Source: an uncultured Pseudomonas sp. (GTDB taxonomy: Bacteria > Pseudomonadota > Gammaproteobacteria > Pseudomonadales > Pseudomonadaceae). Taken from it: 64,000 bases of DNA. The position numbers and the translations under genes are program-made. This document shows positions 52,156 through 61,069 of this stretch, one piece after another (position 1 is the stretch's first letter; each line of letters begins with the position of its first letter). The notes under the pieces were generated by a model, which was given only the letters and a program-made list of their open reading frames with translations, was not told the DNA's origin and searched no databases. The DNA lies in assembly GCF_913774235.1 (NCBI RefSeq), contig NZ_CAJYDW010000017.1, positions 186,001 through 250,000 of the forward strand, read 5' to 3'.

Positions 52156-53135
52156 CGCGCGCTGTAGACCTTGAAGCCGTCGCGCTGGGCCAGGGTGCGG
52201 CAATTGCCGAAGGCGGCCTCGATCAGCGGCGGATAGCGCAGGAAACTGTTGGCCACCAGGCGCAACTCACCGCCCGGGCGCAGGTGGCGCACCGCCTCGG
52301 CCAGCAGGGTCTCGGTGGTGCGGTAGTCGGTCTTCACGCCGCTGTGGAAGGGCGGATTGCTGACGATGGCCGCCAGCCCGGTGGGCGCTGCTGCTATGCC
52401 GTCGCCAGCGCTCACCGTCCCGGTGAGGCCGTTGGCGGCCAGGGTCTGGCGACTGCTGGCGACGGCGAAGGCGTCCACGTCGAGCAGGTGCAGGGTGCTG
52501 GCCGGATAGCGCCGAGCCAGGGTGGCGCCGATCACCCCGGCACCGCAGCCGAAGTCCAGCACCGGGCCCTCGGGCAGGCCATCGAGGTGTTCCAGCAGCA
52601 GGGCGGTGCCCACGTCCAGCCGGCCGTGGCTGAAGACGCCCGGCAGGCTGACGACCTCCAGCGCCGCCAGGGGCTGGCGTTGCAGCCAGGCATCCGGGCG
52701 GGGATCGGCGTCACTCTGCGGCCCCTGTACCACCCACAGCTGGCAGTGGCGGGCGCTATCGAGCTTACTGGCGCTGCCGAAGGCGCCCAGTTGGCGCGCG
52801 GCGCGCTCGATGCCGGCCTTCTTTTCACCCACCAGATAGAGATTGCCGGTGGCGGGCAGCCGTCGGGCCAGGGCGGTGAGCAGGAACTCGGTGGCCTCCC
52901 GCGACTTGGGCAGGAACAATACCGCATCCGTCACCTCGGCCGCGGGCGGTTCTATGCCGAAGGAACAGCGTTCCGGATAGCGCGCTGCCAGGTGTTCCGC
53001 CTCGCCCGCGTGCCAGCTCCAGCCATGCGCTGCGGGCAGGACGCCGAGCAGCTCGTCGGCGGGCAGACCGGCGAGCAGCAGCGGGCCGCCAAAACGTTCG
53101 GGGTGACGGAGGAGGACTTCGCTACGCGGATCCAT
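52146..53135 (-). CDS. rsmC: 16S rRNA guanine-N2 methyltransferase RsmC
   Basis: A 329-residue class I methyltransferase that modifies G1207 of 16S rRNA in the 30S subunit. It has the duplicated RsmC layout: a degenerate N-terminal methyltransferase half (1-150) and an active C-terminal half with the SAM motif [12 protein letters not shown] and the catalytic NPPFH motif. The ATG at 53135 ([15 protein letters not shown]) fits the family N-terminus. It lies just downstream of hprA on the same strand, as in P. aeruginosa (PA4627/PA4626 from memory). Confidence 0.93.
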   Translation of the reverse strand: MDPRSEVLLRHPERFGGPLLLAGLPADELLGVLPAAHGWSWHAGEAEHLAARYPERCSFGIEPPAAEVTDAVLFLPKSREATEFLLTALARRLPATGNLYLVGEKKAGIERAARQLGAFGSASKLDSARHCQLWVVQGPQSDADPRPDAWLQRQPLAALEVVSLPGVFSHGRLDVGTALLLEHLDGLPEGPVLDFGCGAGVIGATLARRYPASTLHLLDVDAFAVASSRQTLAANGLTGTVSAGDGIAAAPTGLAAIVSNPPFHSGVKTDYRTTETLLAEAVRHLRPGGELRLVANSFLRYPPLIEAAFGNCRTLAQRDGFKVYSARRR

Positions 53136-53163
53136 GGCACTACCTGGCGAAAAAGCGCGAACT

Positions 53164-54123
53164 TTAGCAGACCACCCGCTGCGGCGTGCCGGCGAGATGG
53201 CCGCGGGCATTGTCGGCGAGCTGGCCGATGATGCGCTGGCGGGCTTCGCGACTGCCCCAGGCGTTGTGCGGGGTGACGATCAATCGCGGAATGTCGCCGG
53301 CCAGGAGGGGATTGCCCTCGCGCGGGGGCTCCACGCTGAGCACGTCGGTGGCGGCCCCGGCCAGGTGGCCGCGTCTCAGGCAGTCGGCTAGCGCCTGTTC
53401 GTCGACGATGCCGCCACGGGCGGTGTTGACCAAGAAGGCCGTGGGTTTCATCGCCGCCAGTTCTGCCGCGCCGATCAGGCCGCGGGTCTGCTCGGTGAGC
53501 GGGCAGTGCATCGTCAGGGCATCCACCTGGGGCAAGAGCTCGGCCAGCGGCAGGCTGCCAGGTCGCACCGGGCGACCGGGCAACTGGCCCACCAGGGTCT
53601 GCATGCCGAAGGCTTCGGCCAGGCGCTTGACCGCGCTGCCCAGTTCGCCCAGGCCGAGCAGGCCGAGGGTCTTGCCTTCCAGTTCGACGATGGGATGGTC
53701 CAGCAGGCAGAACTGCTTGGCGGTCTGCCAGCGCCCGGCGCGGACGTCCGCCTGATAGTCCGGCAGCCGGGTGGCCAGCGCCAGCAGCAGGGCCAGGGTG
53801 TGCTGGGCCACCGAGGCGGTGCCGTAGCCCTGGCAATTGCAAACGCGCACGCCCTGGGCGCGGGCGGCGTCCAGATCGACGTTGTTGGTGCCGGTGGCAC
53901 TGACCAGTACCAGTTTCAGCTCCGGGCAGGCCGAAAGGATGGCGGCATCCAGCATCACCTTGTTGACGATGGCGACCTGGGCTCCCGCCAGGCGGGCGGC
54001 GACGTCCTCCTGGGCGATGGCGGGGTGCAGTTCCAGCTCGTCGAACACCGCGCATAGCGGCGCCGGGTCCAGATCGCCCAGGTCGAGGGAGGCATAGTCG
54101 AGGAACACGGCGCGAACGGGCAT
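53164..54123 (-). CDS. hprA: Hydroxypyruvate reductase / D-2-hydroxyacid dehydrogenase
   Basis: A 319-residue NAD-dependent D-2-hydroxyacid dehydrogenase. The dinucleotide loop is [13 protein letters not shown], and the catalytic Arg, Glu and His are in NTARGG, VEPPR and TPHNAWGS. The family reduces hydroxypyruvate or glyoxylate, or oxidises glycerate. The upstream frame extends beyond 54123, but the ATG there has GGAG 6 bases upstream and starts the normal fold ([15 protein letters not shown]). It is followed by rsmC after 28 bases, so the two probably share a transcript. Confidence 0.9.
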   Translation of the reverse strand: MPVRAVFLDYASLDLGDLDPAPLCAVFDELELHPAIAQEDVAARLAGAQVAIVNKVMLDAAILSACPELKLVLVSATGTNNVDLDAARAQGVRVCNCQGYGTASVAQHTLALLLALATRLPDYQADVRAGRWQTAKQFCLLDHPIVELEGKTLGLLGLGELGSAVKRLAEAFGMQTLVGQLPGRPVRPGSLPLAELLPQVDALTMHCPLTEQTRGLIGAAELAAMKPTAFLVNTARGGIVDEQALADCLRRGHLAGAATDVLSVEPPREGNPLLAGDIPRLIVTPHNAWGSREARQRIIGQLADNARGHLAGTPQRVVC

Positions 54124-54216
54124 GATGACTCCAGCGAGAGAGTAAGGGAGGTCGAGCCTAGCAGCCAGGCGTCGTCCAGGAAAACCGCCAGGCCGTGGCT
54201 GGAGTATGCTGCAGGG

Positions 54217-54807
54217 ATGAATTACCTCGCGCATCTGCACCTGGGCGGCCCCGGCCGCGAAGACCGGCTCGGCAGCCTCTACGGCGATTTCGTCAAGGGC
54301 TCGCCGGATGCCTGGCCGGTCGGCATCGCCGCGGGCATCCGCCTGCACCGGCGCATCGACGTCTATACCGACGACCATCCCCTGGTGATCCAGGCCAAGA
54401 CCCGCCTGCCCAAGGCGCGGCGGCGGGTGGCCGGGCTGCTGGTGGACGTCTTCTTCGATCACTGCCTGGCCCGGCACTGGCACGACTACGCCGATCAGAC
54501 CCTGCCCAGCTTCACTGCCGACTGCTATAGAACCCTGCTCGCGGAGTCGGCGCTGCCACCGCGACTGGCGCGCATCGCCCCGCTCATGGCGCAACAGGAT
54601 TGGCTCGGCAGCTACAGGGATTTCGCCGTGCTGGAGCGAGTGGTGGACGGCATGGCCCGGCGGCTGTCACGCCCAGAGTTGCTGGCCGGGGCCTTCGCCG
54701 AACTGGCCGGCGCCTACGACGGCCTGGAAGAGGATTTTCGCCACTTCTATCCGCAACTGCAGGCCTTCGCCGCCGCCGAGCGGGCCGCGGCGCGGCTCAC
54801 CGGCTGA
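54217..54807 (+). CDS. acpH: Acyl carrier protein phosphodiesterase AcpH
   Basis: A 196-residue HD-like phosphodiesterase that removes the 4'-phosphopantetheine arm from acyl carrier protein. MNYLAHLHL at the N-terminus, GSLYGDFVKG, RLHRRIDVYTDDHP and LVDVFFDHCLARHW, with its metal-binding histidine and aspartate residues, are hallmark motifs. The gene is divergent from hprA with a 93-base gap and overlaps olsA by 61 bases tail to tail. Confidence 0.92.
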   Translation: MNYLAHLHLGGPGREDRLGSLYGDFVKGSPDAWPVGIAAGIRLHRRIDVYTDDHPLVIQAKTRLPKARRRVAGLLVDVFFDHCLARHWHDYADQTLPSFTADCYRTLLAESALPPRLARIAPLMAQQDWLGSYRDFAVLERVVDGMARRLSRPELLAGAFAELAGAYDGLEEDFRHFYPQLQAFAAAERAAARLTG

Positions 54808-55547
54808 ATCCCCAGGCGCGCGGCGATGGCCACCTGGCACTGGCCGGCCAGGACCTGGCGGGGTTGGCCGGCGGACGGCAGCGGCGGCAGCAGGTCGATC
54901 CTCAGGGTGGTCCCGCCGCTTTCCAGCAACCGCCGCAGGTGACTGACCAGGTCGTCGTCGCCGATGAAGGCCGCCTCCCGGTCGGGCAAGCCATCGCGCC
55001 AGTAGCTCAGGGCCACCGGTTGCAATGGGGTACCGGTGGCTATGGCTGGGCTCAGCAGCCGACCGTGGAAGGTCTTGAGCTGGCTGCCATCGGTGGTGGT
55101 GCCCTCGGGGAAGAGCACCAGCGAAAACCCCTGGGTCAGGCGTGCCGTCAGGGCTTCGCCCAACACCTCGCCGCGTTCGGCGCCACGCTGGATGAACAGG
55201 GTGCCAGCCTGGCGGGTCAGCCAGCCGGCGAAGGGCCAGGCCGCCACCTCTGCCTTGGACAGGAAGCTCAGCGGCTGCAGGCTGCCGACTCCGATAATGT
55301 CGAGCCAGGAGACGTGATTGGCCAGCCAGAGATGGGTCCCCGCGGCCGGTGCGCCCCGGACCTCCAGGCGCAGGCGCAACGCGGCCGCCAGCACCCGGAA
55401 GAAGCGCTGGGTCAGCCGCTGACGCAGCCCCAGGCACGGGCGGCGGCTGAGCGTCGTTGCCAGGGCCACGCCCAGGGCGAACAGCGCGCCGAGCAGCAGC
55501 GCGGCGAGCACCGGCAGCAGCCGCAGGCCGAGGCGCAGTCGGCTCAT
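54747..55547 (-). CDS. olsA: Lysophospholipid acyltransferase OlsA (ornithine lipid synthesis)
   Basis: A 266-residue 1-acyl-glycerol-3-phosphate acyltransferase-type enzyme that O-acylates lyso-ornithine lipid. It has an N-terminal membrane helix, the acyltransferase block NHVSWLD (HX4D), then FIQRG, and the FPEGTTTDG motif. The start overlaps the olsB stop by four bases (ATGA), so translation is coupled. The last 20 residues lie antisense to acpH and look poorly conserved. Confidence 0.9.
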   Translation of the reverse strand: MSRLRLGLRLLPVLAALLLGALFALGVALATTLSRRPCLGLRQRLTQRFFRVLAAALRLRLEVRGAPAAGTHLWLANHVSWLDIIGVGSLQPLSFLSKAEVAAWPFAGWLTRQAGTLFIQRGAERGEVLGEALTARLTQGFSLVLFPEGTTTDGSQLKTFHGRLLSPAIATGTPLQPVALSYWRDGLPDREAAFIGDDDLVSHLRRLLESGGTTLRIDLLPPLPSAGQPRQVLAGQCQVAIAARLGIQPVSRAAARSAAAKACSCG

Positions 55548-56272
55548 ACCGCAGCCTTGAAGTGGCGGGCGTAGCGCGGGCAGAGATCTTCGCGGTGCAG
55601 CAGGATGAAGACGTCGGCCACGCCGAACTCCGGGTCCCAGCAGGGCGCGCCGCAGACCTGGGCGCCCAGGCGCAGATAGGCCTTGAGCAGTGGGGGCAAC
55701 TGCACCACCAGGTTGTCCGGCACGGCGACGAAGGGCAGCGGGCGTCGCGGCGTGGCGCGGATCGCTGGGGTGCGCTCGTCGCGGGCGGCGTGGCGTAGCA
55801 GGGCGGCGGCCTGCAGGCCGCCGTCGGCCATGGGGACGCTGGCGCAGCCCATCAGGTAGCGATAGCCGCCACTGGCCATGATCTCGGCCAGTTCGGCCCA
55901 GAGCAGGGCGATAGCCGCACCGGTACGATGGCCGTTGGCGACGCAGGTCCGCCCGATCTCCAGGATCGGCCCCTGCAGCTCATCGAGGCCGTCCAGCTGG
56001 AATTCGCTTTCGCTGTAGAGGCTGCCGACCTGGGCCCGGCGGCGACCGTCGAGCAGACGCGTGGTGGCGATCAGCTCGCCGCTGCGCAGGTCACGCACGC
56101 CCAGGTGCAGGCAGTGGGCGTCGAAGGCGTCCTGGTCGAGGCCGTCGGCGAAATGGACGCCGTAGGTACTGCCGAAGACCGAAGCCCGCAGGCGCTGGGC
56201 GGCGCGGATGTCCGCGGTGGTCGAGAGGCGTTCGGCGCGAAGCGCGGGCGGTGCGGACACGAGACTCGGCAT
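55544..56272 (-). CDS. olsB: Ornithine-ACP N-acyltransferase OlsB
   Basis: A 242-residue GNAT-type enzyme that makes lyso-ornithine lipid from ornithine and 3-hydroxyacyl-ACP. The hallmark stretches are [28 protein letters not shown] split across residues 24-55, [12 protein letters not shown] and ILEIGRTCV. The start at 56272 has AGGAG 8 bases upstream. It forms an operon with olsA, giving a complete ornithine-lipid route often induced by phosphate starvation; I did not see a convincing Pho box. Confidence 0.9.
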   Translation of the reverse strand: MPSLVSAPPALRAERLSTTADIRAAQRLRASVFGSTYGVHFADGLDQDAFDAHCLHLGVRDLRSGELIATTRLLDGRRRAQVGSLYSESEFQLDGLDELQGPILEIGRTCVANGHRTGAAIALLWAELAEIMASGGYRYLMGCASVPMADGGLQAAALLRHAARDERTPAIRATPRRPLPFVAVPDNLVVQLPPLLKAYLRLGAQVCGAPCWDPEFGVADVFILLHREDLCPRYARHFKAAV

Positions 56273-56497
56273 GGCAGGGCTCCTGCAACGGTTGTGCAGC
56301 AAACCCTAGGTAGCCCCCATGACAGCCCCGTGAAGCGGTCATGGCGATTGCGTGACGAGCGGTCGTCGAGCGTTGCAGGGGCGCCTTCCAGATGCCTCGC
56401 CGCGCCATCGGGCTGACCGAACGCATTCGCAATTGCTAAGTTGGACGCGTAGACTGATACGTCAATCCTATTTTTTTCCAGCATGAAGGTTCTGGCC

Positions 56498-56983
56498 ATG
56501 CAGATCGCGGCGAACACGGCGGTATCCATCGACTACACCCTGACCAACGACGCCGGCGAAGTCATCGACAGCTCCGCTGGTGGTGCTCCGCTGGTCTACC
56601 TGCAAGGCGCGGGCAACATCATCCCGGGTCTCGAGCGCGCCCTGTCCGGCAAAGAGGCTGGCGACGAGCTGAAGGTGGCCATCGAGCCGGAAGACGCCTA
56701 CGGCGAATACAGCCCCGAGCTGGTCGCTACCCTGGGCCGCGAAATGTTCGAAGGCGTGGACGAGCTGGAAGTGGGCATGCAGTTCCATGCCTCCGGCCCG
56801 GACGGCGCCATGCAGATCGTCACCGTGCGTGACATCGAGGGCGACCAGGTTACCGTCGACGGCAATCATCCCCTGGCCGGCCAGCGCCTGAACTTCGCTG
56901 TCAAGGTCGTCAACGTGCGTGCCGCCAGCGACGAAGAGATCGCCCACGGCCACATCCATGGCGAGGGTGGTCACCACCACTAA
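56498..56983 (+). CDS. slyD: FKBP-type peptidyl-prolyl isomerase, SlyD-like
   Basis: A 161-residue cytoplasmic folding catalyst with FKBP residues (VSIDYTLTNDAGEVIDSS, IIPGLERAL, PEDAYGEY) around an inserted chaperone flap (70-130), and a short His-rich end (HGHIHGEGGHHH) that could bind nickel or other metals. The ATG at 56498 is preferred over 56483 because GAAGG sits 8 bases upstream and MQIAANTAVS is the family N-terminus. It has its own strong terminator and promoter region. Confidence 0.92.
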   Translation: MQIAANTAVSIDYTLTNDAGEVIDSSAGGAPLVYLQGAGNIIPGLERALSGKEAGDELKVAIEPEDAYGEYSPELVATLGREMFEGVDELEVGMQFHASGPDGAMQIVTVRDIEGDQVTVDGNHPLAGQRLNFAVKVVNVRAASDEEIAHGHIHGEGGHHH

Positions 56984-57003
56984 GCCTGACTCCAGGCTCC
57001 TCG

Positions 57004-57044
57004 CGACGCCCGCTCCGGCCCCGCCGGCGCGGGCGTCGTCGTTT
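57004..57044 (+). terminator. Rho-independent terminator of slyD
   Basis: CGACGCCCGC (57004-57013) pairs with GCGGGCGTCG (57029-57038), with a nested CCGGC/GCCGG stem, then TCGTTT; 21 bases after the slyD stop. Confidence 0.85.
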
Positions 57045-57063
57045 CCGGACGGTACGAGTAGGG

Positions 57064-57104
57064 GCGGCCCTCACCCCAACCCTCTCCCCAGGGGAGAGGG
57101 GGCT
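57064..57104. repeat. REP-like palindrome, family 1 copy f
   Basis: GGCCCTCACCCCAACCCTCT and CTCTCCCCAGGGGAGAG palindrome, between slyD and cysZ, which converge here. Confidence 0.78.
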
Positions 57105-57120
57105 GGTTGGGTGGTGTGGT

Positions 57121-57200
57121 GTAGGGTGGATGACGGCGCAGCCTCATCCACGCAGGCACGCGGCTCACGTGGAAAAGGCTGCGCGGCTTTGCGCCCTACC
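57121..57200. repeat. Palindromic repeat, family 2 copy
   Basis: GTAGGGTGGATGACGGCGCA with its partner CCTCATCCACGC (57121-57153), then a GTGGAAAAGGCTGCGCGGCT element that ends CCCTAC near 57200. Confidence 0.65.
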
Positions 57201-57214
57201 GGGCCAGGGCTGCC

Positions 57215-57967
57215 TTAAGGGCGCACTACCAGCGCCTGGTTGCCTTCCTCGCGGACCCAGAACAGCGTGGCCCCGGCCACGGCGGCGGGCATGAACAGGG
57301 CGTTCAGGCCGGGTACCAGCAGCGCCAGATAGGTCACGCCGCCGAAGCCCAGGCAGCGCAGGCGGCGGGTCCGCAGCCAGGCGAGCATGCTGCGGAAATC
57401 CAGCTTGTGGTTGTCGGCCGGGAAGTCGATGTACTGCACCGCCATCATCCAGACGCCGAACAGGATCCACAGCGGTGCGGCGATCAGGTTGAGACCGGGG
57501 ATGAAAGTCAGTACCAGCAGGCCCAGGGCGCGCGGCAGGTAGTACCCCAGCTTGCGCAGCTCGCGCTGCAGGGTGCGGGGCACCATGGTCACCAATTCGG
57601 TGAGGTTGAAGGGCGGAAAGTCGTCCTGTCCGCGTACCAGCACCTCCACCTTCTCGGCGAGGAAGCCGTTGAAGGGCGCGGCTACCAGGTTGGCCAGCAT
57701 GGTGAAGGTGAAGAAGATGATCGCCAGCAGCAACAGCACGAACAGTGGCCAGAGCAGCCATTCGACGAAGCCCGCCCAAGTCGGCAGGCTGGGCATCAGT
57801 TGTTCCAGCCAGCCCTCAAAGCCACGCACGGCGAAGGTGAGGATGGCCGCATAGAGCAGCAAATTGATGATCAGCGGGATGACCACGAAGCGGCGCAGGC
57901 CGGGGCGGGTCACCAGGCGCAGGCCTTCGGCGAAGTAGGCGGAGCCGGACAGGGGAGCGACAGCCAT
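57215..57967 (-). CDS. cysZ: Sulfate transporter CysZ
   Basis: A 250-residue inner-membrane protein that brings sulfate into the cell for cysteine synthesis. It has four or more helices (about 30-55, 70-95, 140-170, 205-240), with the family block [11 protein letters not shown] and the [15 protein letters not shown] region. The start at 57967 has AGGAA 7 bases upstream. It is divergent from trxB over 302 bases, an arrangement also found in other pseudomonads. Confidence 0.9.
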   Translation of the reverse strand: MAVAPLSGSAYFAEGLRLVTRPGLRRFVVIPLIINLLLYAAILTFAVRGFEGWLEQLMPSLPTWAGFVEWLLWPLFVLLLLAIIFFTFTMLANLVAAPFNGFLAEKVEVLVRGQDDFPPFNLTELVTMVPRTLQRELRKLGYYLPRALGLLVLTFIPGLNLIAAPLWILFGVWMMAVQYIDFPADNHKLDFRSMLAWLRTRRLRCLGFGGVTYLALLVPGLNALFMPAAVAGATLFWVREEGNQALVVRP

Positions 57968-59244
<1,277 letters not shown>

Positions 59245-59269
59245 AGCTTTCTGGTCTTGGGGTTCATTG

Positions 59270-59333
59270 ATCGCGGCCATGGGCCGCTCCTACAAGAACG
59301 GAAGCTACCGTAGGAGCGGCCCATGGCCGCGAT
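59270..59333. repeat. REPIN 2 (two REPs facing each other)
   Basis: Reverse REP ATCGCGGCCATGGGCCGCTC (59270-59294 with the CTACA end) and direct REP (59310-59333, GTAGGAGCGGCCCATGGCCG then CGAT) with a 15-base spacer; the same core as in REPIN 1. Confidence 0.87.
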
Positions 59334-59366
59334 AAGACAGTTGCTCCTAAAGGCGAGCCGGTATCC

Positions 59367-59405
59367 GTAGGAGCGGTCGCTACAGCGTACCGGCATGGCT
59401 GCGAT
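59367..59405 (+). repeat. Third, longer REP variant
   Basis: GTAGGAGCGGTCGCTACAGC then GTACCGGCATGGCTGCGAT, the complement of the longer REP half at 48417-48457 with a few changes. Confidence 0.8.
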
Positions 59406-59476
59406 TAGAGGAGGGTGTTCCCAGGGAGCGCTAAGCAAAGCCCAGCATGGGCCTTGGTGCTGTTCGTATAGATCAG

Positions 59477-59517
59477 AAAAAACACCGCGGCTCTTTATCG
59501 AGCACGCGGCGTTTTGT
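59477..59517 (+). terminator. Probable trxB terminator
   Basis: AAAACACCGCG pairs with CGCGGCGTTTT (one mismatch), with nested GCTC/GAGC, ending in a T-rich tract. It is 230 bases after trxB, beyond the REPs. Confidence 0.65.
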
Positions 59518-59611
59518 TAAGTGAACAGTATTGCGGCAATGCCAGGAATTTTTCGTTTTCGGAGGCTTCCCGTGCGCGGCAAGAGCTGCCTTGGCGACCC
59601 ATCTGAAAATG

Positions 59612-59647
59612 CAAAGAGCCCCCGACCGATAGGTCGGGGGCTCTTTG
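59612..59647. terminator. Bidirectional terminator (glyA and trxB side)
   Basis: A perfect 16-bp stem, CAAAGAGCCCCCGACC with its complement, and a GATA loop. A-rich and T-rich flanks on both sides make it active in both directions. It lies 46 bases beyond the glyA stop. Confidence 0.92.
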
Positions 59648-59657
59648 TTTTGGGCTT

Positions 59658-59681
59658 CCCTCTCCCAGAGGGAAAGGGGGG
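59658..59681. repeat. Partial REP-like palindrome, family 1 copy g
   Basis: CCCTCTCCCAGAGGGAAAGG, lacking the CCCTCACCCC part. Confidence 0.6.
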
Positions 59682-59692
59682 CGACGTGCCTC

Positions 59693-60946
59693 TTACTTAC
59701 CGTACACCGGCAGACGGGCGCAGACGGCCTTGACCTTCTCGCGCACGGCGTCGATCACCGACTCGTCGCCCATGTTGCCGAGGATGTCGCAGATCCAGCC
59801 GGCCAATTCGCGGCATTCGGCTTCCTGGAAGCCGCGGGTGGTGACCGCCGGGGTGCCGATGCGCAGACCGGAGGTGACGAAGGGCGAGCGCGGATCGTTC
59901 GGCACCGAGTTCTTGTTCACGGTGATGAAGGCGCGACCCAGGGCGGCGTCCGCGTCCTTGCCGGTGATTTCCTGCTTGATCAGGCTGAGCAGGAACAGGT
60001 GGTTGTCGGTGCCACCGGAGACCACGTCGAAGCCACGCTCGATGAAGACGCTGGCCATGGCCTGGGCGTTCTTGATCACCTGCTGCTGATAGGTCTTGAA
60101 CTCGGGTTGCAGGGCTTCCTTGAAGCACACGGCCTTGCCGGCGATAACGTGCATCAGCGGGCCACCCTGGGCGCCGGGGAAAACCGCCGAGTTGAGTTTC
60201 TTCTCGATGGCTTCGTTGGCCTTGGCCAGGATCAGGCCGCCGCGCGGGCCGCGCAGGGTCTTGTGGGTGGTGCTGGTGACTACGTCGGCGAAGGGCACCG
60301 GGTTCGGGTAGACGCCCGCGGCAACCAGGCCGGCGAAGTGGGCCATGTCGACGAACAGGTAGGCGCCCACGGCATCGGCGATGGCGCGGAAGCGGGCGAA
60401 GTCCAGCACCTGGGAGTAGGCGGAGTAGCCGGCGACGATGACCTTGGGCTTGTGCTCCTGGGCCAGGCGCTCGACCTCGGCGTAGTCGATCAGACCCTGC
60501 TCGTCGATGCCGTACTGCACGGCGTTGTACAGCTTGCCGGAGGAGGAGACGGTGGCACCGTGGGTCAGGTGGCCGCCGTGAGCCAGGCTCATGCCGAGGA
60601 TGGTGTCGCCGGCTTCGATCAACGCCAGGTACACGGCCGAGTTGGCCTGGGAACCGGAGTGCGGCTGGACGTTGGCGTAGTCGGCGCCGAACAGCTGCTT
60701 GGCGCGGTCGATGGCCAGTTGCTCGACCACGTCGACGTATTCGCAGCCACCGTAGTAGCGCTTGTGCGGATAGCCTTCGGCGTACTTGTTGGTCAGCACC
60801 GAACCCTGGGCCTCCATGACCGCCGGACTGGTGTAGTTTTCCGAGGCGATCAGCTCGATGTGGTCTTCCTGGCGCTGGGCTTCCTGCTGCATGGCGGCAT
60901 GGAGGTCGGCGTCGAAGCGGGCGAGGGTGGTTTCACGGCTGAACAT
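59693..60946 (-). CDS. glyA: Serine hydroxymethyltransferase
   Basis: A 417-residue PLP enzyme that interconverts serine and glycine with tetrahydrofolate, feeding one-carbon metabolism. The PLP lysine is in [14 protein letters not shown], and [29 protein letters not shown] and [13 protein letters not shown] are all intact. The start at 60946 ([12 protein letters not shown]) is standard for the family, although the frame is open further upstream. It follows morA by 123 bases on the same strand and ends in a strong terminator. Confidence 0.97.
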   Translation of the reverse strand: MFSRETTLARFDADLHAAMQQEAQRQEDHIELIASENYTSPAVMEAQGSVLTNKYAEGYPHKRYYGGCEYVDVVEQLAIDRAKQLFGADYANVQPHSGSQANSAVYLALIEAGDTILGMSLAHGGHLTHGATVSSSGKLYNAVQYGIDEQGLIDYAEVERLAQEHKPKVIVAGYSAYSQVLDFARFRAIADAVGAYLFVDMAHFAGLVAAGVYPNPVPFADVVTSTTHKTLRGPRGGLILAKANEAIEKKLNSAVFPGAQGGPLMHVIAGKAVCFKEALQPEFKTYQQQVIKNAQAMASVFIERGFDVVSGGTDNHLFLLSLIKQEITGKDADAALGRAFITVNKNSVPNDPRSPFVTSGLRIGTPAVTTRGFQEAECRELAGWICDILGNMGDESVIDAVREKVKAVCARLPVYGK

Positions 60947-61069
60947 GGCGGCAGGGTCCCCTGAGGCATGGCAAGAGCGAGCCCGGTCCGGGCTCGTGAA
61001 AGCCGCCATTCTACCCCATCGCGGGAAGCCTGAGGTATGAGCGCCGGTCATGCACCGGCGCCATGGGTC

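Larger units (their letters stand above)
59245..59692. other. Intergenic region with REPs and terminators
   Basis: This 448-base gap between trxB and glyA, which converge, holds three REPs (59270-59405), a putative trxB terminator (about 59477-59517), a strong bidirectional terminator (59612-59647) and a partial family 1 repeat (59658-59681). No gene is supported. Confidence 0.8.

Noticed and set aside
55544-56497. Pho box controlling olsB-olsA
   Set aside because: Ornithine lipids are often phosphate-regulated, but no CTGTCAT-type direct repeats were visible upstream.
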